NCBI GenBank assembly: GCA_015063685.1
Contig: SVTR01000018.1
Coordinates: 1 to 60,130, forward strand
From: Oscillospiraceae bacterium
GTDB taxonomy: Bacteria > Bacillota > Clostridia > Oscillospirales > CAG-272
Direction: 5' to 3'
Length of the DNA stretch: 60,130 bases
Every line of letters begins with the position of its first letter. Position 1 is the stretch's first letter. Positions 1-8,437 of the stretch are shown here, one piece after another. The notes beneath the pieces are model-generated. The model saw only the letters and a list, made by a program, of their open reading frames with translations, searched no databases and was not told the origin of the DNA. The position numbers were made by a program, and so were the translations under genes.

Positions 1-74
1 TGCGAAAGAATTTTGTGACGTATGACGGAAAAAGCACCGTCATATCGGCGTGCGATGAGTTTTTAGAGATGCCC
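1..74. repeat. Partial palindromic element, copy A1 (right part)
   Basis: This is the right-hand part of the dispersed element whose full copies lie at 25964-26137 and 53906-54064. It runs into the window edge and ends in TTTTTAGAGATGCCC. It is nearly identical to the right half of the next copy, so two right halves stand in tandem here. Confidence 0.85.
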
Positions 75-175
75 AAAAATCTGCACGCATAGTTGACCCT
101 ATGCGAAAGAATTTTGTGACGTATGACGGAAAAAGCACCGCCATATCGGCGTGCGATGAGTTTTTAGAGATGCCC
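75..175. repeat. Partial palindromic element, copy A2
   Basis: This is a second, tandem partial copy. It holds the central hairpin (CGCATAG at 86-92 pairs with CTATGCG at 99-105) and the right arm, ending in TTTAGAGATGCCC. The stop codon of the minus-strand ABC-F gene begins two bases beyond its end, so the element forms the immediate 3' flank of that gene. Confidence 0.85.
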
Positions 176-177
176 TT

Positions 178-2178
178 TTAATCCTGAAGCTCCTCCAGCT
201 CCTCGTAAACCTCCATCAGCCGTTCCTCTTTTTGGGTCTTGAGGGTGTCAAGCTCGGCCACGCGGACGAAATCCGTGGCGGCCTCACCGTTCATCTCGGC
301 GTCGATATCGTCGATGGCCTGTTCCAGAGCTTCCGCCTCGGCGGTGAGCTTTTTGATACGGCTCTGCCGCTTGCGTTCGTCGGAGGCGGAGCGCTTAGCC
401 TTCTCATAGTCCTCCTTGGCGGTGGAGGGGGTGGTGCTTTCTGCCGTGACCGCCCCCATTTTGGTGGGAGAGATGCCACCGGTGCGGCGATTCTCCATGA
501 AGCGGCGGTACTCGGTGTAGCCCTCGCCGGGGCGATCCACATGGTAATCGGTGAAGTCGGCCTCCCCCGTCACACCCGAGATGCCCGCGCCGGGGGTGAT
601 CTCGATCATGCGGGTGGCCAGCTTTTCAATGAAATATCGGTCGTGGGACACGGCGATGATGGTGCCGTCAAAGTCCTTGAGGGCGGTCTCCAAGGCCTCG
701 CGGGAGTCGATGTCCAGATGGTTGGTGGGCTCGTCCAACACCAAGAGGTTCATCTTGGAGAGGATCAGCTTGCACAGGGTCAGCCGCGCACGCTCGCCGC
801 CCGAAAGGACGGACACTTCCTTGTAAACGTCCTCCCCGATGAAGCGGAATTGCGCCAGACGGTTGCGGATCTCGGTCTCGGTCAGCTTGGGATAAGCACT
901 CCAAAGCTCCTCGAGAACGGTGTTTTCGGGAGAAAGATTTTGGTTTTCCTGATCGTAGTAGCCGATTTCTACGTTGTAGCCTGCTTCGATGACACCCGAC
1001 AGGGGCTCCAGCTTGCCAATGATCAGCTTGATGAGGGTGGATTTGCCACAGCCGTTCTGTCCCAGGATGAACAGATGATCGTCCCGCTTCACGAGAAAGC
1101 TCAGATGGGAAAACAGGATGCGCTCTCCAAAGCCCATGGTCACGTCTCTGAGATCCAGCACCTCGTTGCCGCTCTGCCGCGAGGCGGTGAAGCGGAGCTT
1201 GATGGGGGTGGGGGCGTTCTCCGGCTTTTCCAGACGGACGATGCGATCCAGCATCTTCTGACGACTCTCGGCGGCGATGATGTTGCGCTCGCGGTTCCAG
1301 CGCTTTTGCTGGGCAATATAGGCCTCTTGGCGGGCGATTTCCTTCTGTTGATCCTTGTAGTGCTTTTCGGCCAGGGCGCGGTCAATCTCCCGTTGCTCCA
1401 TGCTCTGAGTGTAGCCGCCGTTGTAGAGCTTGGCCTTGTGGTTTTGGATGCAGAGGGTTTTATTTGTCACGCGGTCGAGGAAGTAACGGTCGTGGGAGAC
1501 GATCATAACGCAGCCCTTGTAGTCCGAAAGGTAATGCTCCAGCCAGCCCAGGGTCTCAATGTCCAAATGGTTGGTGGGCTCGTCCAGCAGCAGGACGTCG
1601 GGCTCGCGGGAGAGCTGGATGCCCAAGGCGAGGCGGGTCTTTTGTCCTCCGCTCAGATGACGGACGGGCATAGTTACGAGGGCATCGTCAAAGCCGAGAC
1701 GGCGCAAAATGCCCAGGCAACGGCCGCGGAATTCCAGGCCGCCGTCGGCAATAAACCGCTCGTTGAGGGCGGTGAACTCACGGGTCAGGATGTCATAGGC
1801 CTCCTGACCGCCCGCGGCCTCCATGCCCTCGTTCAGCTTGCGCTCCAATTCAGCAAGGCGTGCCTCGTCACGGAGCAGGGTGGGAAAGGCGTGGTACATA
1901 TGGTCGAGGGCGGATTCGTCCTCGCTGCCATCCTCGCTTTCGGCGGCAAAGGCACCCTCCTGGGTGAGGATTCCCAGGGTCTTGCCCTTGGACAGGTACA
2001 CCTCGCCCTCGGTGGGCTCGTATTCTCCCGTGATCATTTTGAACAGGGAGGACTTGCCGCAGCCGTTGACGCCGATGATGCCCAGCTTGTCTTTTTCGTC
2101 CAGCGAAAAGGAGACCTTCTCCAGCACTGAAGTAGTGCCGAAGCGCAGGGTTAGGTCGGTCGTTGATAGTACGATCAT
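178..2178 (-). CDS. ABC-F family ATPase (Uup/YdiF-like)
   Basis: This is a soluble ATPase with two ABC domains and no membrane segments, the hallmark of the ABC-F family. Members bind the ribosomal E site to relieve stalled translation or protect against ribosome-targeting antibiotics. Visible motifs are Walker A GVNGCGKSS (about residues 36-44), signature LSGGQ (about 175), Walker B LLLDEPTNHLD (about 195), then a second Walker A GQNGCGKST (about 373), LSGGERAR (about 459) and LVLDEPTNHLD (about 479). A charged inter-domain linker lies at about 225-310. The last 90 residues are a Lys/Glu-rich coiled coil like the C-terminal domain of Uup. The 666-residue length is normal. It is the last gene of the leftward run, separated from rlmN by 210 bases. 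Which subfamily it belongs to, and whether it gives antibiotic protection, cannot be told from motifs alone. Confidence 0.93.
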   Translation of the reverse strand: MIVLSTTDLTLRFGTTSVLEKVSFSLDEKDKLGIIGVNGCGKSSLFKMITGEYEPTEGEVYLSKGKTLGILTQEGAFAAESEDGSEDESALDHMYHAFPTLLRDEARLAELERKLNEGMEAAGGQEAYDILTREFTALNERFIADGGLEFRGRCLGILRRLGFDDALVTMPVRHLSGGQKTRLALGIQLSREPDVLLLDEPTNHLDIETLGWLEHYLSDYKGCVMIVSHDRYFLDRVTNKTLCIQNHKAKLYNGGYTQSMEQREIDRALAEKHYKDQQKEIARQEAYIAQQKRWNRERNIIAAESRQKMLDRIVRLEKPENAPTPIKLRFTASRQSGNEVLDLRDVTMGFGERILFSHLSFLVKRDDHLFILGQNGCGKSTLIKLIIGKLEPLSGVIEAGYNVEIGYYDQENQNLSPENTVLEELWSAYPKLTETEIRNRLAQFRFIGEDVYKEVSVLSGGERARLTLCKLILSKMNLLVLDEPTNHLDIDSREALETALKDFDGTIIAVSHDRYFIEKLATRMIEITPGAGISGVTGEADFTDYHVDRPGEGYTEYRRFMENRRTGGISPTKMGAVTAESTTPSTAKEDYEKAKRSASDERKRQSRIKKLTAEAEALEQAIDDIDAEMNGEAATDFVRVAELDTLKTQKEERLMEVYEELEELQD

Positions 2179-2353
2179 GTTGATTCTCCGAAATATAGAT
2201 TACTTCTAATTTGGTGTTGTCAATCCTTTTTCGTAGGGGAGACGTTTTGCCTCTCGCATATTTTAAATCAAAATTATTTATAAATTTTGAGTAGAGCGGG
2301 AGGGAAACCCCTCCACTACGACTCGGAATCATTTTTTGAAAGGTTTTGGAAGT

Positions 2354-2405
2354 CTTGAAACCTTTTATCAAAAGGTTTCAAGCGGGGGTCAGGGGCAGAG
2401 CCCCT
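2354..2405. repeat. Double-hairpin repeat / probable terminator after rlmN
   Basis: There are two adjacent hairpins. CTTGAAACCTTTT (2354-2366) pairs perfectly with AAAAGGTTTCAAG (2370-2382) across a 3-base loop. AGGGGC (2391-2396) pairs with GCCCCT (2400-2405). The second hairpin overlaps the last codons and stop of rlmN, so the C-terminal residues of RlmN are encoded by the repeat. It is probably a dispersed intergenic repeat that also ends transcription. Only one copy is visible here. Confidence 0.6.
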
Positions 2406-3456
2406 CGTTCTCCCCCTTCTGCTCCGCTCTTCTGAGCTGACCGCAGGAGGCGTTGATGTCGGCGCCCAGCTTGCGGCGGACGGTGGCGCGGATGCCCCGC
2501 TTTTCCAACACCGCCGCAAAGGCCTTCACCGCCTCGTCGCTGGAGCGGGAGAAGCCTGTCTCCTCCACCTCGTTGACGGGAATGAGGTTGACGTGGATGG
2601 GCATGGTGGTGGTGCGGGTGCGAAGGTGACGGTTTAAGACGTTGGCCAGCTTGGAGGCACCCTCGGGGGTATCGTTCTTTCCCGCAATGAGGGTGTACTC
2701 GAAGGACAGGCGGCGGCCGGTCTTGTCGTAGTAATCCTTGCAGGCAGTGAGCAGCTCGTCCACACCCCAGCGGTTGTTCACGGGCATGATGGAGGAGCGG
2801 GTCTCGTCGTCGGGGGCGTGGAGGGAGATGGACAGAGTGATGGGGAACTCCTCCTCGGCCAGTTTGTAAATACCCGACACCACCCCGCAGGTGGACAGGG
2901 AAATGTGGCGGTAGCCGATGTTCAGCCCGTCGGGATGAGCGACGAGACGGAGAAATTTCACCACGTTGTCGTAGTTGTCCAAAGGCTCGCCGATGCCCAT
3001 CATGACGATGTTGGAGATGCGCTCCCCCATGTCCTTTTGGGCCGCGATGACCTGACCCAAAAGTTCCCCGGGGATGAGATCCCGCACCTTACCACCGATG
3101 GTGGAGGCGCAGAACTTGCATCCCATGCGGCACCCCACTTGGGAGGAGATGCAGATGGTGTTACCATGGTTGTAGCGCATGACCACCGATTCCACACAAT
3201 GGCCGTCGGACAGCTCAAAAAGGTATTTTACGGTGCCGTCTAGGGCACTGACCAGCTTGCGGCGTACCTTGGGCAGATGATAGGAGGCAACGGCGGCCAG
3301 CTTTTCACGGGTCACCTTGCCGATGTTGGTCATCTCGTCGGGAGACAACCCCTTGTGAAGCTGGGGAAACATCTGCTTGGCTCTGTATTTGGGCTCGCCT
3401 ACGGACAAGAGCAGGGCTTCCAGCTCGTGGGGCAGGCAGGACAAAAGATCTTGCAT
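2389..3456 (-). CDS. rlmN: 23S rRNA (adenine-C2)/tRNA methyltransferase RlmN
   Basis: This is a radical SAM enzyme that methylates C2 of A2503 in 23S rRNA and A37 in some tRNAs. The [4Fe-4S] cluster motif is Cys109, Cys113 and Cys116 in VGCRMGCKFCAS. The second catalytic cysteine, which carries the methyl, is in INASCGQLRR near residue 338. The family motif HISLSTCGV and the segment ITLSISLHAP are both present. The length (355) is typical. The start has AAAGGA about 7 bases upstream. It begins 13 bases after the heparinase-like gene and is probably cotranscribed with it. The last residues (GLCP) come from an overlapping intergenic hairpin repeat. The Ala118-type residue at the CAS motif does not suggest a Cfr-type enzyme. 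Confidence 0.95.
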   Translation of the reverse strand: MQDLLSCLPHELEALLLSVGEPKYRAKQMFPQLHKGLSPDEMTNIGKVTREKLAAVASYHLPKVRRKLVSALDGTVKYLFELSDGHCVESVVMRYNHGNTICISSQVGCRMGCKFCASTIGGKVRDLIPGELLGQVIAAQKDMGERISNIVMMGIGEPLDNYDNVVKFLRLVAHPDGLNIGYRHISLSTCGVVSGIYKLAEEEFPITLSISLHAPDDETRSSIMPVNNRWGVDELLTACKDYYDKTGRRLSFEYTLIAGKNDTPEGASKLANVLNRHLRTRTTTMPIHVNLIPVNEVEETGFSRSSDEAVKAFAAVLEKRGIRATVRRKLGADINASCGQLRRAEQKGENEGLCP

Positions 3457-3469
3457 AGTCGATCCTTTC

Positions 3470-5143
3470 TTATTTCATATGGCAAATAAAGGTATTGGTT
3501 TTTCCCTTGGGCATAAAGTCAATGAGATAGCACATCGCGCCGTCCTTAGTGGCTTGCTCGGTGCTCACCGAGCAGTTCCAAAGATTTGGATCGTAGATGA
3601 GGGTCAAATCTTCTATGCGCACGGTACCTGCCACGGTGCAGTCAGGCACAAGCTTCGTCACCAAGCGCTCGATGATGGCAGTCCCCTCCTTGAGATCAAA
3701 GATATCCGTCAGAGTCACGCTGTCATCATCGCAAAGGAAGGTGCGCAAAATACGCTCCTCGGGACGGTTGTAAGCTGCCGCCAGATCCAAGGAAAAGGTA
3801 CCCTTTTCGTACCTTGCATCACGGGCGCAAAATTGCTTGCCGTTATACTGGCATTTACCGTCGATGATCGGCAGGCTGTGACTGCGGGAGGAAGGCTCGA
3901 AAATGTTGTATCTTTCTTCCCGGAAATACTGACGGGTATACAGACCAAAGCCCAGGTCGCAGATGAGCTGACGACCGTTTTTGGCCAAAATAAAGGCGCC
4001 TACGTCGTTGTGATTGTGAGGCTCCTGGTTATGACCGCCCTTGACGGCAAGGCCATAGGAGGCCGTGCGCTTGACGAACCACTCAGCATCAGGGGCGTAG
4101 AACTCGCAGGCAGGTAGCTTGGTTTGCGCGTATTCCTCTGAAAACCACAGAGCCGACCTCAAATGTATACTGAATTTGGATCTCTCGGTATAGGTAAAGG
4201 GACCCTCAGGCATGACCACCTCGTCGGGATACTCCCTGATGAGGTAATGAGTCCGTCCCAAGTTGACAGCGGCGAAGGGATCCGCATCGGCAAAGCTGAT
4301 GCAAGCATTGCCCGACAGCAGGGTCTTTTGATAGAAGGTGGCGATGGCCTTGACCTTGGGAGACTTGAAATGGTCGATCTCTCCCTCGGTGAAGGTGCGC
4401 ACCATGTCGGCGTAGAGAAGGAAGAATCCGAAGCCGTAATTCCAGTAGCTACCACCCTCTTCACAAACGCCGTCATTCCCGTAACCTCGCAAGAAGCAAG
4501 CCATAGAAGCCTCAAAGCGAGGGAGCAATTCGCGGGCGGTGTCGGGGCGCAGATGCATGAAGGCGCAGGCCACCGAGCCCATGCAGACAGCAGTCCAGTT
4601 GGACGTACCCGTTTCCCACCAGCTATAGTGCTTGTAAGGCTTTGTGGAAAGGAAGGGTGTAAAAATGCGGCGGTCGATCTCCACGCGAATGCGGTCGCGG
4701 ATCAGGGGCTCCAAGCGGTCACCCAGCAGGGTGTCGATTTCCGCCAGATACAGACCCGTCTCGGCGGCAAACAGGTCGATAACAGCATTGTTATTTTTTT
4801 CCAGGTCACCCTGATGGGCGGGGAGACACCAGGTATATTCGTCGCAAATGGCGTAGATCACATCCATGAGGCGGTCGATATACACGGAATTTTCGGGATA
4901 GATAAGAGACATGAGGGCAGCTACGTCCATCATCCAACGGCGGTCAAAATAAGGCGTTTCATAAATGTTTCTGTCTCCCGTGGTGAAAAACAGCTTGAAA
5001 TCGCTGTAATTCAGGGGTGGAATGGGACAAGATCCGTAGGTCTCCCAAAGAGAAGTCAGATTCTCCCGGTATCCCTCAAAGGTTTTCTTTTCTCGGACCT
5101 CCCGCCAAAAATCGGGAGTCATGGCTTTACCCAACAGCTGCAT
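3470..5143 (-). CDS. Heparinase II/III-family protein (PL12/15/21-like), cytoplasmic
   Basis: This is a 557-residue protein with an N-terminal alpha-toroid-like half and a C-terminal beta-sandwich half. The motif HNHNDVGAF near residue 375 is the signature of heparinase II/III-like polysaccharide lyases, which cleave uronic-acid-containing glycans by beta-elimination. There is no signal peptide, so it should act in the cytoplasm on imported oligosaccharides or on a non-classical substrate. The start at 5143 was chosen over an upstream in-frame codon because GGAAAGGAG lies about 7 bases before it and the longer form would overlap the previous gene. It follows the APH-like gene by 22 bases. The substrate cannot be inferred. 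Confidence 0.85.
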   Translation of the reverse strand: MQLLGKAMTPDFWREVREKKTFEGYRENLTSLWETYGSCPIPPLNYSDFKLFFTTGDRNIYETPYFDRRWMMDVAALMSLIYPENSVYIDRLMDVIYAICDEYTWCLPAHQGDLEKNNNAVIDLFAAETGLYLAEIDTLLGDRLEPLIRDRIRVEIDRRIFTPFLSTKPYKHYSWWETGTSNWTAVCMGSVACAFMHLRPDTARELLPRFEASMACFLRGYGNDGVCEEGGSYWNYGFGFFLLYADMVRTFTEGEIDHFKSPKVKAIATFYQKTLLSGNACISFADADPFAAVNLGRTHYLIREYPDEVVMPEGPFTYTERSKFSIHLRSALWFSEEYAQTKLPACEFYAPDAEWFVKRTASYGLAVKGGHNQEPHNHNDVGAFILAKNGRQLICDLGFGLYTRQYFREERYNIFEPSSRSHSLPIIDGKCQYNGKQFCARDARYEKGTFSLDLAAAYNRPEERILRTFLCDDDSVTLTDIFDLKEGTAIIERLVTKLVPDCTVAGTVRIEDLTLIYDPNLWNCSVSTEQATKDGAMCYLIDFMPKGKTNTFICHMK

Positions 5144-5165
5144 CACGCGCTCCTTTCCGATATTC

Positions 5166-5837
5166 TCAAATATCAACGTATTTATGATACTTCTCCTCGT
5201 CAAAGGAAACCCCCAGCTTGTCGAGAAGCAGTTGGTTGTATGCGTTGGTTTTCAGGTTGTATTCCAAGGACCAGAGGCACCAGGCATAGTCCTCCCAGGG
5301 GTCTCCCACCTTGACCTGGCCGAGATCAACGAAGCCGCTGATCCGACTGCGGTGCAGGATGATATTGGGCAGGCAAAAATCCCCATGGATCACCGTACCC
5401 CCCACCGAATCCCCGCTTGCGGGACAGCCTGCGGGCGGTAGCTGATGGAACATTCGGATGCCCTCTGCCAAGAGCTCGCAAAGGCGCACAGGATCCTTGA
5501 TATAGGGGGGCGCGCAGGCGGGGGTACCGTGAACGGCGGTGGTCAGAAGATACCCGTATCTGACGCCGTCATCAGCGTCCGCCACCTCGTCGTAGCCGCC
5601 CACGCGGGGCACCGACACACCGCCCGGCATCTTGTGCTCCAGCCAGATATCGGCATCACGCTCACGGCGCAGGGATTCAAGATCAGAGGATATTTTCAAA
5701 TAAAGATCCTTGCCCACGGCATAAACGTATTGACTGTTTCGCCCGATGATACGCCGCGTAAGGGTGCGGTTACCAATAATACCGGCGATCACAGGGGGCA
5801 AGGAAAGCTTGACGCGATTGGAATTTTTTTCGTTCAT
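5166..5837 (-). CDS. Compact APH(3')-like phosphotransferase
   Basis: This is a kinase-fold protein of the aminoglycoside/choline phosphotransferase superfamily. The catalytic motif HGDFCLPN (Asp near residue 150) and the metal-binding GFVDLGQVKVGDPWEDYA closely match the APH(3') group, whose motifs are HGDxCxPN and GFIDxGRxGxADxxxD. The N-lobe has LYLKISSD and a helix containing an R-x-x-D/E pattern. At 223 residues it is about 40 shorter than APH(3') enzymes. The helical stretch that normally lies between the CP motif (here GCPASGD) and HGD is almost absent, and that region forms part of the aminoglycoside site. The substrate may therefore not be an aminoglycoside. It sits in an operon-like row between rsmB and the heparinase-like gene, with spacings of 26 and 22 bases. 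Confidence 0.82.
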   Translation of the reverse strand: MNEKNSNRVKLSLPPVIAGIIGNRTLTRRIIGRNSQYVYAVGKDLYLKISSDLESLRRERDADIWLEHKMPGGVSVPRVGGYDEVADADDGVRYGYLLTTAVHGTPACAPPYIKDPVRLCELLAEGIRMFHQLPPAGCPASGDSVGGTVIHGDFCLPNIILHRSRISGFVDLGQVKVGDPWEDYAWCLWSLEYNLKTNAYNQLLLDKLGVSFDEEKYHKYVDI

Positions 5838-5863
5838 TTTAAGGTTGATTCCTTTTCAGTTTT

Positions 5864-7273
5864 CTAAGCTTTCAGTTTTCTGAACTTTGCAATGAAGAAG
5901 CCGTCGGTGCCGTGACGGTGGGGGAGAAGGGTGACCATACCATTCCATGATTTCACACAGGCAACGGTAGGGTCTTGGGCGGGGATGCTGAAATCCTCTC
6001 CCGAAAATTCGGGGTGCTTTCGCAGAAAAGCCGTCACAACCTCCCTGTTCTCCGCAGGCAACACGGTACAGGTGGAGTACACCAGTACGCCGCCCTCCTT
6101 CACGTATTGGGCGCTGGCCTCCAGGATATCCGCCTGGATAGCGGGAAGCCTTGCAGACTCGGAAAGATCCTTATGGCGAAGCTCCGGCTTTTTAGCCATA
6201 ACACCCAAACCTGAGCAGGGCACGTCGCAAAGCACACGGTCAGCCTTACCCAACAGCTCGGGGTCGGGCTGTCTCGCGTCCCGACGGGCTACCGAAATAA
6301 TCGAAAGACCCAATCGCTCAGCGCTTGTTTTGATGAGGGAGAGCTTGCTCTCGTGAAGGTCAAAAGCGTGGATCTCTCCCTTATTTTCCATGTGGATGCC
6401 CATGCCGAAGGACTTGGAGCCGGGACAGGCACAGGTGTCAATGACAAGATCGCCGGGTTGGGCGTCCATGACCGCCACGCAAAGCTGAGAGGCCTCGTCC
6501 TGAATAAAGAAATCTCCGCTGTCAAATCCGGGGAGACGGGTCACGTCTCCGCTGACGGGCAGGCGCAGGGCGGTGGGTAAATAAAGCCCTTGCAAGGGGG
6601 ACAGTCCCTCTGCTGCCAAACGGGCATTCAGAGCCTCGGGGGACACCCGCAAGGCATTGACCCGCAGGGTCAGAGGGGGCTTATGGCTGAGGGCAGACAA
6701 AGCGGCGCAGGCCTCATCATAGCCCAGGGCGTCCACGTAGACGTTGAACATGGGCAGAGGTATACCATAGGCCACCGTCTCGGGGGTAAAGCCCTTGTGA
6801 GCACTCGTTTTTTTCTTCAATACGGGAAAGCGCTCCGACCAGGCCTCGGGGGTCTCCAATCGGTTTTCCTTGGGGGCGTCCTCAGGCAGAGACGCCTCAA
6901 ACCGCAGATACGACCGCAGAATGGCGTTGGCATAGCCTCGCGTGCGCTTGGGCAGGAGGGCTACGGTCTCCCCCACGGCGGCATGATCGGGGATGCGATC
7001 CATATAAATGAGCTGATACAGTCCCATGCGGAGCGCCTGGCGAAGATCCTCGTCCAGGGTCTCGGTGGGACGGTCGGAAAATTGATCCATGAGAAAGTCC
7101 AGCGTCACCTGTCGCTCAATGACACCGTACACCAGAGCGGTGAACAGATGCCTGTCGGCCTCGGACAGATTGGTGCGACGCAGGACAGTATCTACGGCAA
7201 TATTGCCGTATTTCCCTCGGCTGACCCCGTGTAGGGTCTCAAGAGCGAGGGCACGGGGAGAGGGGGTTTGCAT
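5864..7273 (-). CDS. rsmB: 16S rRNA (cytosine-967-C5)-methyltransferase RsmB
   Basis: This is an m5C rRNA methyltransferase of the NOL1/NOP2/Sun family. An N-terminal NusB-like helical domain (about residues 1-140) is followed by a Rossmann methyltransferase domain. SAM-binding motif I reads DTCACPGSKS, where DACAAPGGKT is more usual. Motif IV is DVPCSGLG with its release cysteine, and motif VI is STCTVLPAEN with the nucleophile cysteine. The second of two adjacent ATG codons (7273) was chosen because it lies about 8 bases after AAAGGAG; 7276 is the alternative. Longer in-frame starts run into the previous gene. It lies 11 bases after the GH99-like gene, so cotranscription is likely. Confidence 0.93.
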   Translation of the reverse strand: MQTPSPRALALETLHGVSRGKYGNIAVDTVLRRTNLSEADRHLFTALVYGVIERQVTLDFLMDQFSDRPTETLDEDLRQALRMGLYQLIYMDRIPDHAAVGETVALLPKRTRGYANAILRSYLRFEASLPEDAPKENRLETPEAWSERFPVLKKKTSAHKGFTPETVAYGIPLPMFNVYVDALGYDEACAALSALSHKPPLTLRVNALRVSPEALNARLAAEGLSPLQGLYLPTALRLPVSGDVTRLPGFDSGDFFIQDEASQLCVAVMDAQPGDLVIDTCACPGSKSFGMGIHMENKGEIHAFDLHESKLSLIKTSAERLGLSIISVARRDARQPDPELLGKADRVLCDVPCSGLGVMAKKPELRHKDLSESARLPAIQADILEASAQYVKEGGVLVYSTCTVLPAENREVVTAFLRKHPEFSGEDFSIPAQDPTVACVKSWNGMVTLLPHRHGTDGFFIAKFRKLKA

Positions 7274-7284
7274 CATGATCTCCT

Positions 7285-8418
7285 TTATTCGGCGGTAAAT
7301 ACCTTTTTGATGGCCTCCAGATAGCCGTAGCCATACTTGGTGTCGGGCTCCAGATAAGAGGTTTCCGTCCACTCGTTCCAGCTGTTGATGGTGATGAGGG
7401 GCACGGGAAGGTTATGGCTGTCCACGTACTCCTTGGCCTTGATCAGCGCCTTTTCAAACATCTCGGGGGTGTTGCCACGGCAGACGTTGGGCACAAAGCC
7501 ACGGAAGCGGGGGTTGTTGTCCCAGCCGATAGACACGTGGGGATAGTAGGGTACGGTGTAGTCCCGATCCATCCGCGCCCACTCGGCCCAGACCTCGGGA
7601 AGAATATCGGCGTAGTCGCGGTTCATGTTACAGAAGTGGACGAACTGATAGTTGGTGACGCTGTCAAAGCCCAGAGCGGGGACAACCTCCTTGGTGGAGA
7701 GGAACTTGTTGCCATCCACGCCGCTCATGTTGTTCATACGCTCACCCCAGCCGGTGAGCTGCAGCTCAAGACCCGGGAAACCTGCCTTGACGGTCTCGGC
7801 GCGGAACCATTCCAGGGCGTCCTTGGTGGCCTCAATGCCCCCCAGACCCTTGACCAAGTTGTCCACGTCGTAGATCATGAACAGAGGCTTGCCGTCGATC
7901 TTGTAGTAGTTGGGGCGGGAGAAGTACTTCTCAATGATGCGGTGAGCCACCTTCTCAAACTCCACACGATCCACCGAGCCCAGCCACACGTTGGGATCTT
8001 GTCCGCGCCACAAAAGGTCGGACAGGCGGACGTCCCAGGTGTAGCCCGCGTCGTGGTTGGCCCACATGATGTAGAACTTCATCTTTTCGTTGTTGGAGGC
8101 GCCCAAAAAACCCTCGTCGAGACATTGCTCCAGAAAGGGTCTGCGATCGTACCAGTACCAGTCGTAGATAAAGACATTGACGCCGTGCTTGACGGCCTCG
8201 TCGATCTGCATTTCCATGACCTTGGGGTCGGCCTCGTCACAGCAGCCCCACAGGGGCTTACGATCCCACTCGTAGTCGGCGGGCTTGAGGGGCATACGGG
8301 AGGGGACGGACATAACGGTCTGCCACTCACCGATGCCGTCGGGCCAAAACTGACGGGCGCGAAGCTCTTTGCCTGTATAGGAAGGCCAAATGTAGGCCGC
8401 AATATCGTAGTTTTGCAT
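7285..8418 (-). CDS. GH99-like / WbsX-family protein
   Basis: This 377-residue protein resembles the glycosyl hydrolase 99-like (WbsX) family, which is often linked to polysaccharide synthesis or degradation. Visible features are the N-terminal strand YDIAAYIWPSY, the aromatic run FIYDWYWYDRRPF, KPLFMIYD, and the C-terminal SWNEWTETSYLEPD with its conserved Asn-Glu-Trp. No signal peptide is seen, so it is cytoplasmic. The start at 8418 has AAAAGGAG 6 bases upstream; a codon 27 bases earlier lacks a good site. It lies 19 bases after the GH43-like gene and 11 before rsmB. Family members are annotated both as glycosidases and as glycosyltransferase-associated, and the sequence does not decide between these. 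Confidence 0.85.
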   Translation of the reverse strand: MQNYDIAAYIWPSYTGKELRARQFWPDGIGEWQTVMSVPSRMPLKPADYEWDRKPLWGCCDEADPKVMEMQIDEAVKHGVNVFIYDWYWYDRRPFLEQCLDEGFLGASNNEKMKFYIMWANHDAGYTWDVRLSDLLWRGQDPNVWLGSVDRVEFEKVAHRIIEKYFSRPNYYKIDGKPLFMIYDVDNLVKGLGGIEATKDALEWFRAETVKAGFPGLELQLTGWGERMNNMSGVDGNKFLSTKEVVPALGFDSVTNYQFVHFCNMNRDYADILPEVWAEWARMDRDYTVPYYPHVSIGWDNNPRFRGFVPNVCRGNTPEMFEKALIKAKEYVDSHNLPVPLITINSWNEWTETSYLEPDTKYGYGYLEAIKKVFTAE

Positions 8419-8437
8419 ATTCGACTCCTTTTGGGTG

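Noticed and set aside
232..2130. Long plus-strand open frame opposite the ABC-F gene
   Set aside because: Antisense shadow of a gene with unmistakable ABC motifs; the same applies to long frames opposite gyrA, gyrB, lepA, liv genes, dnaN and recF.
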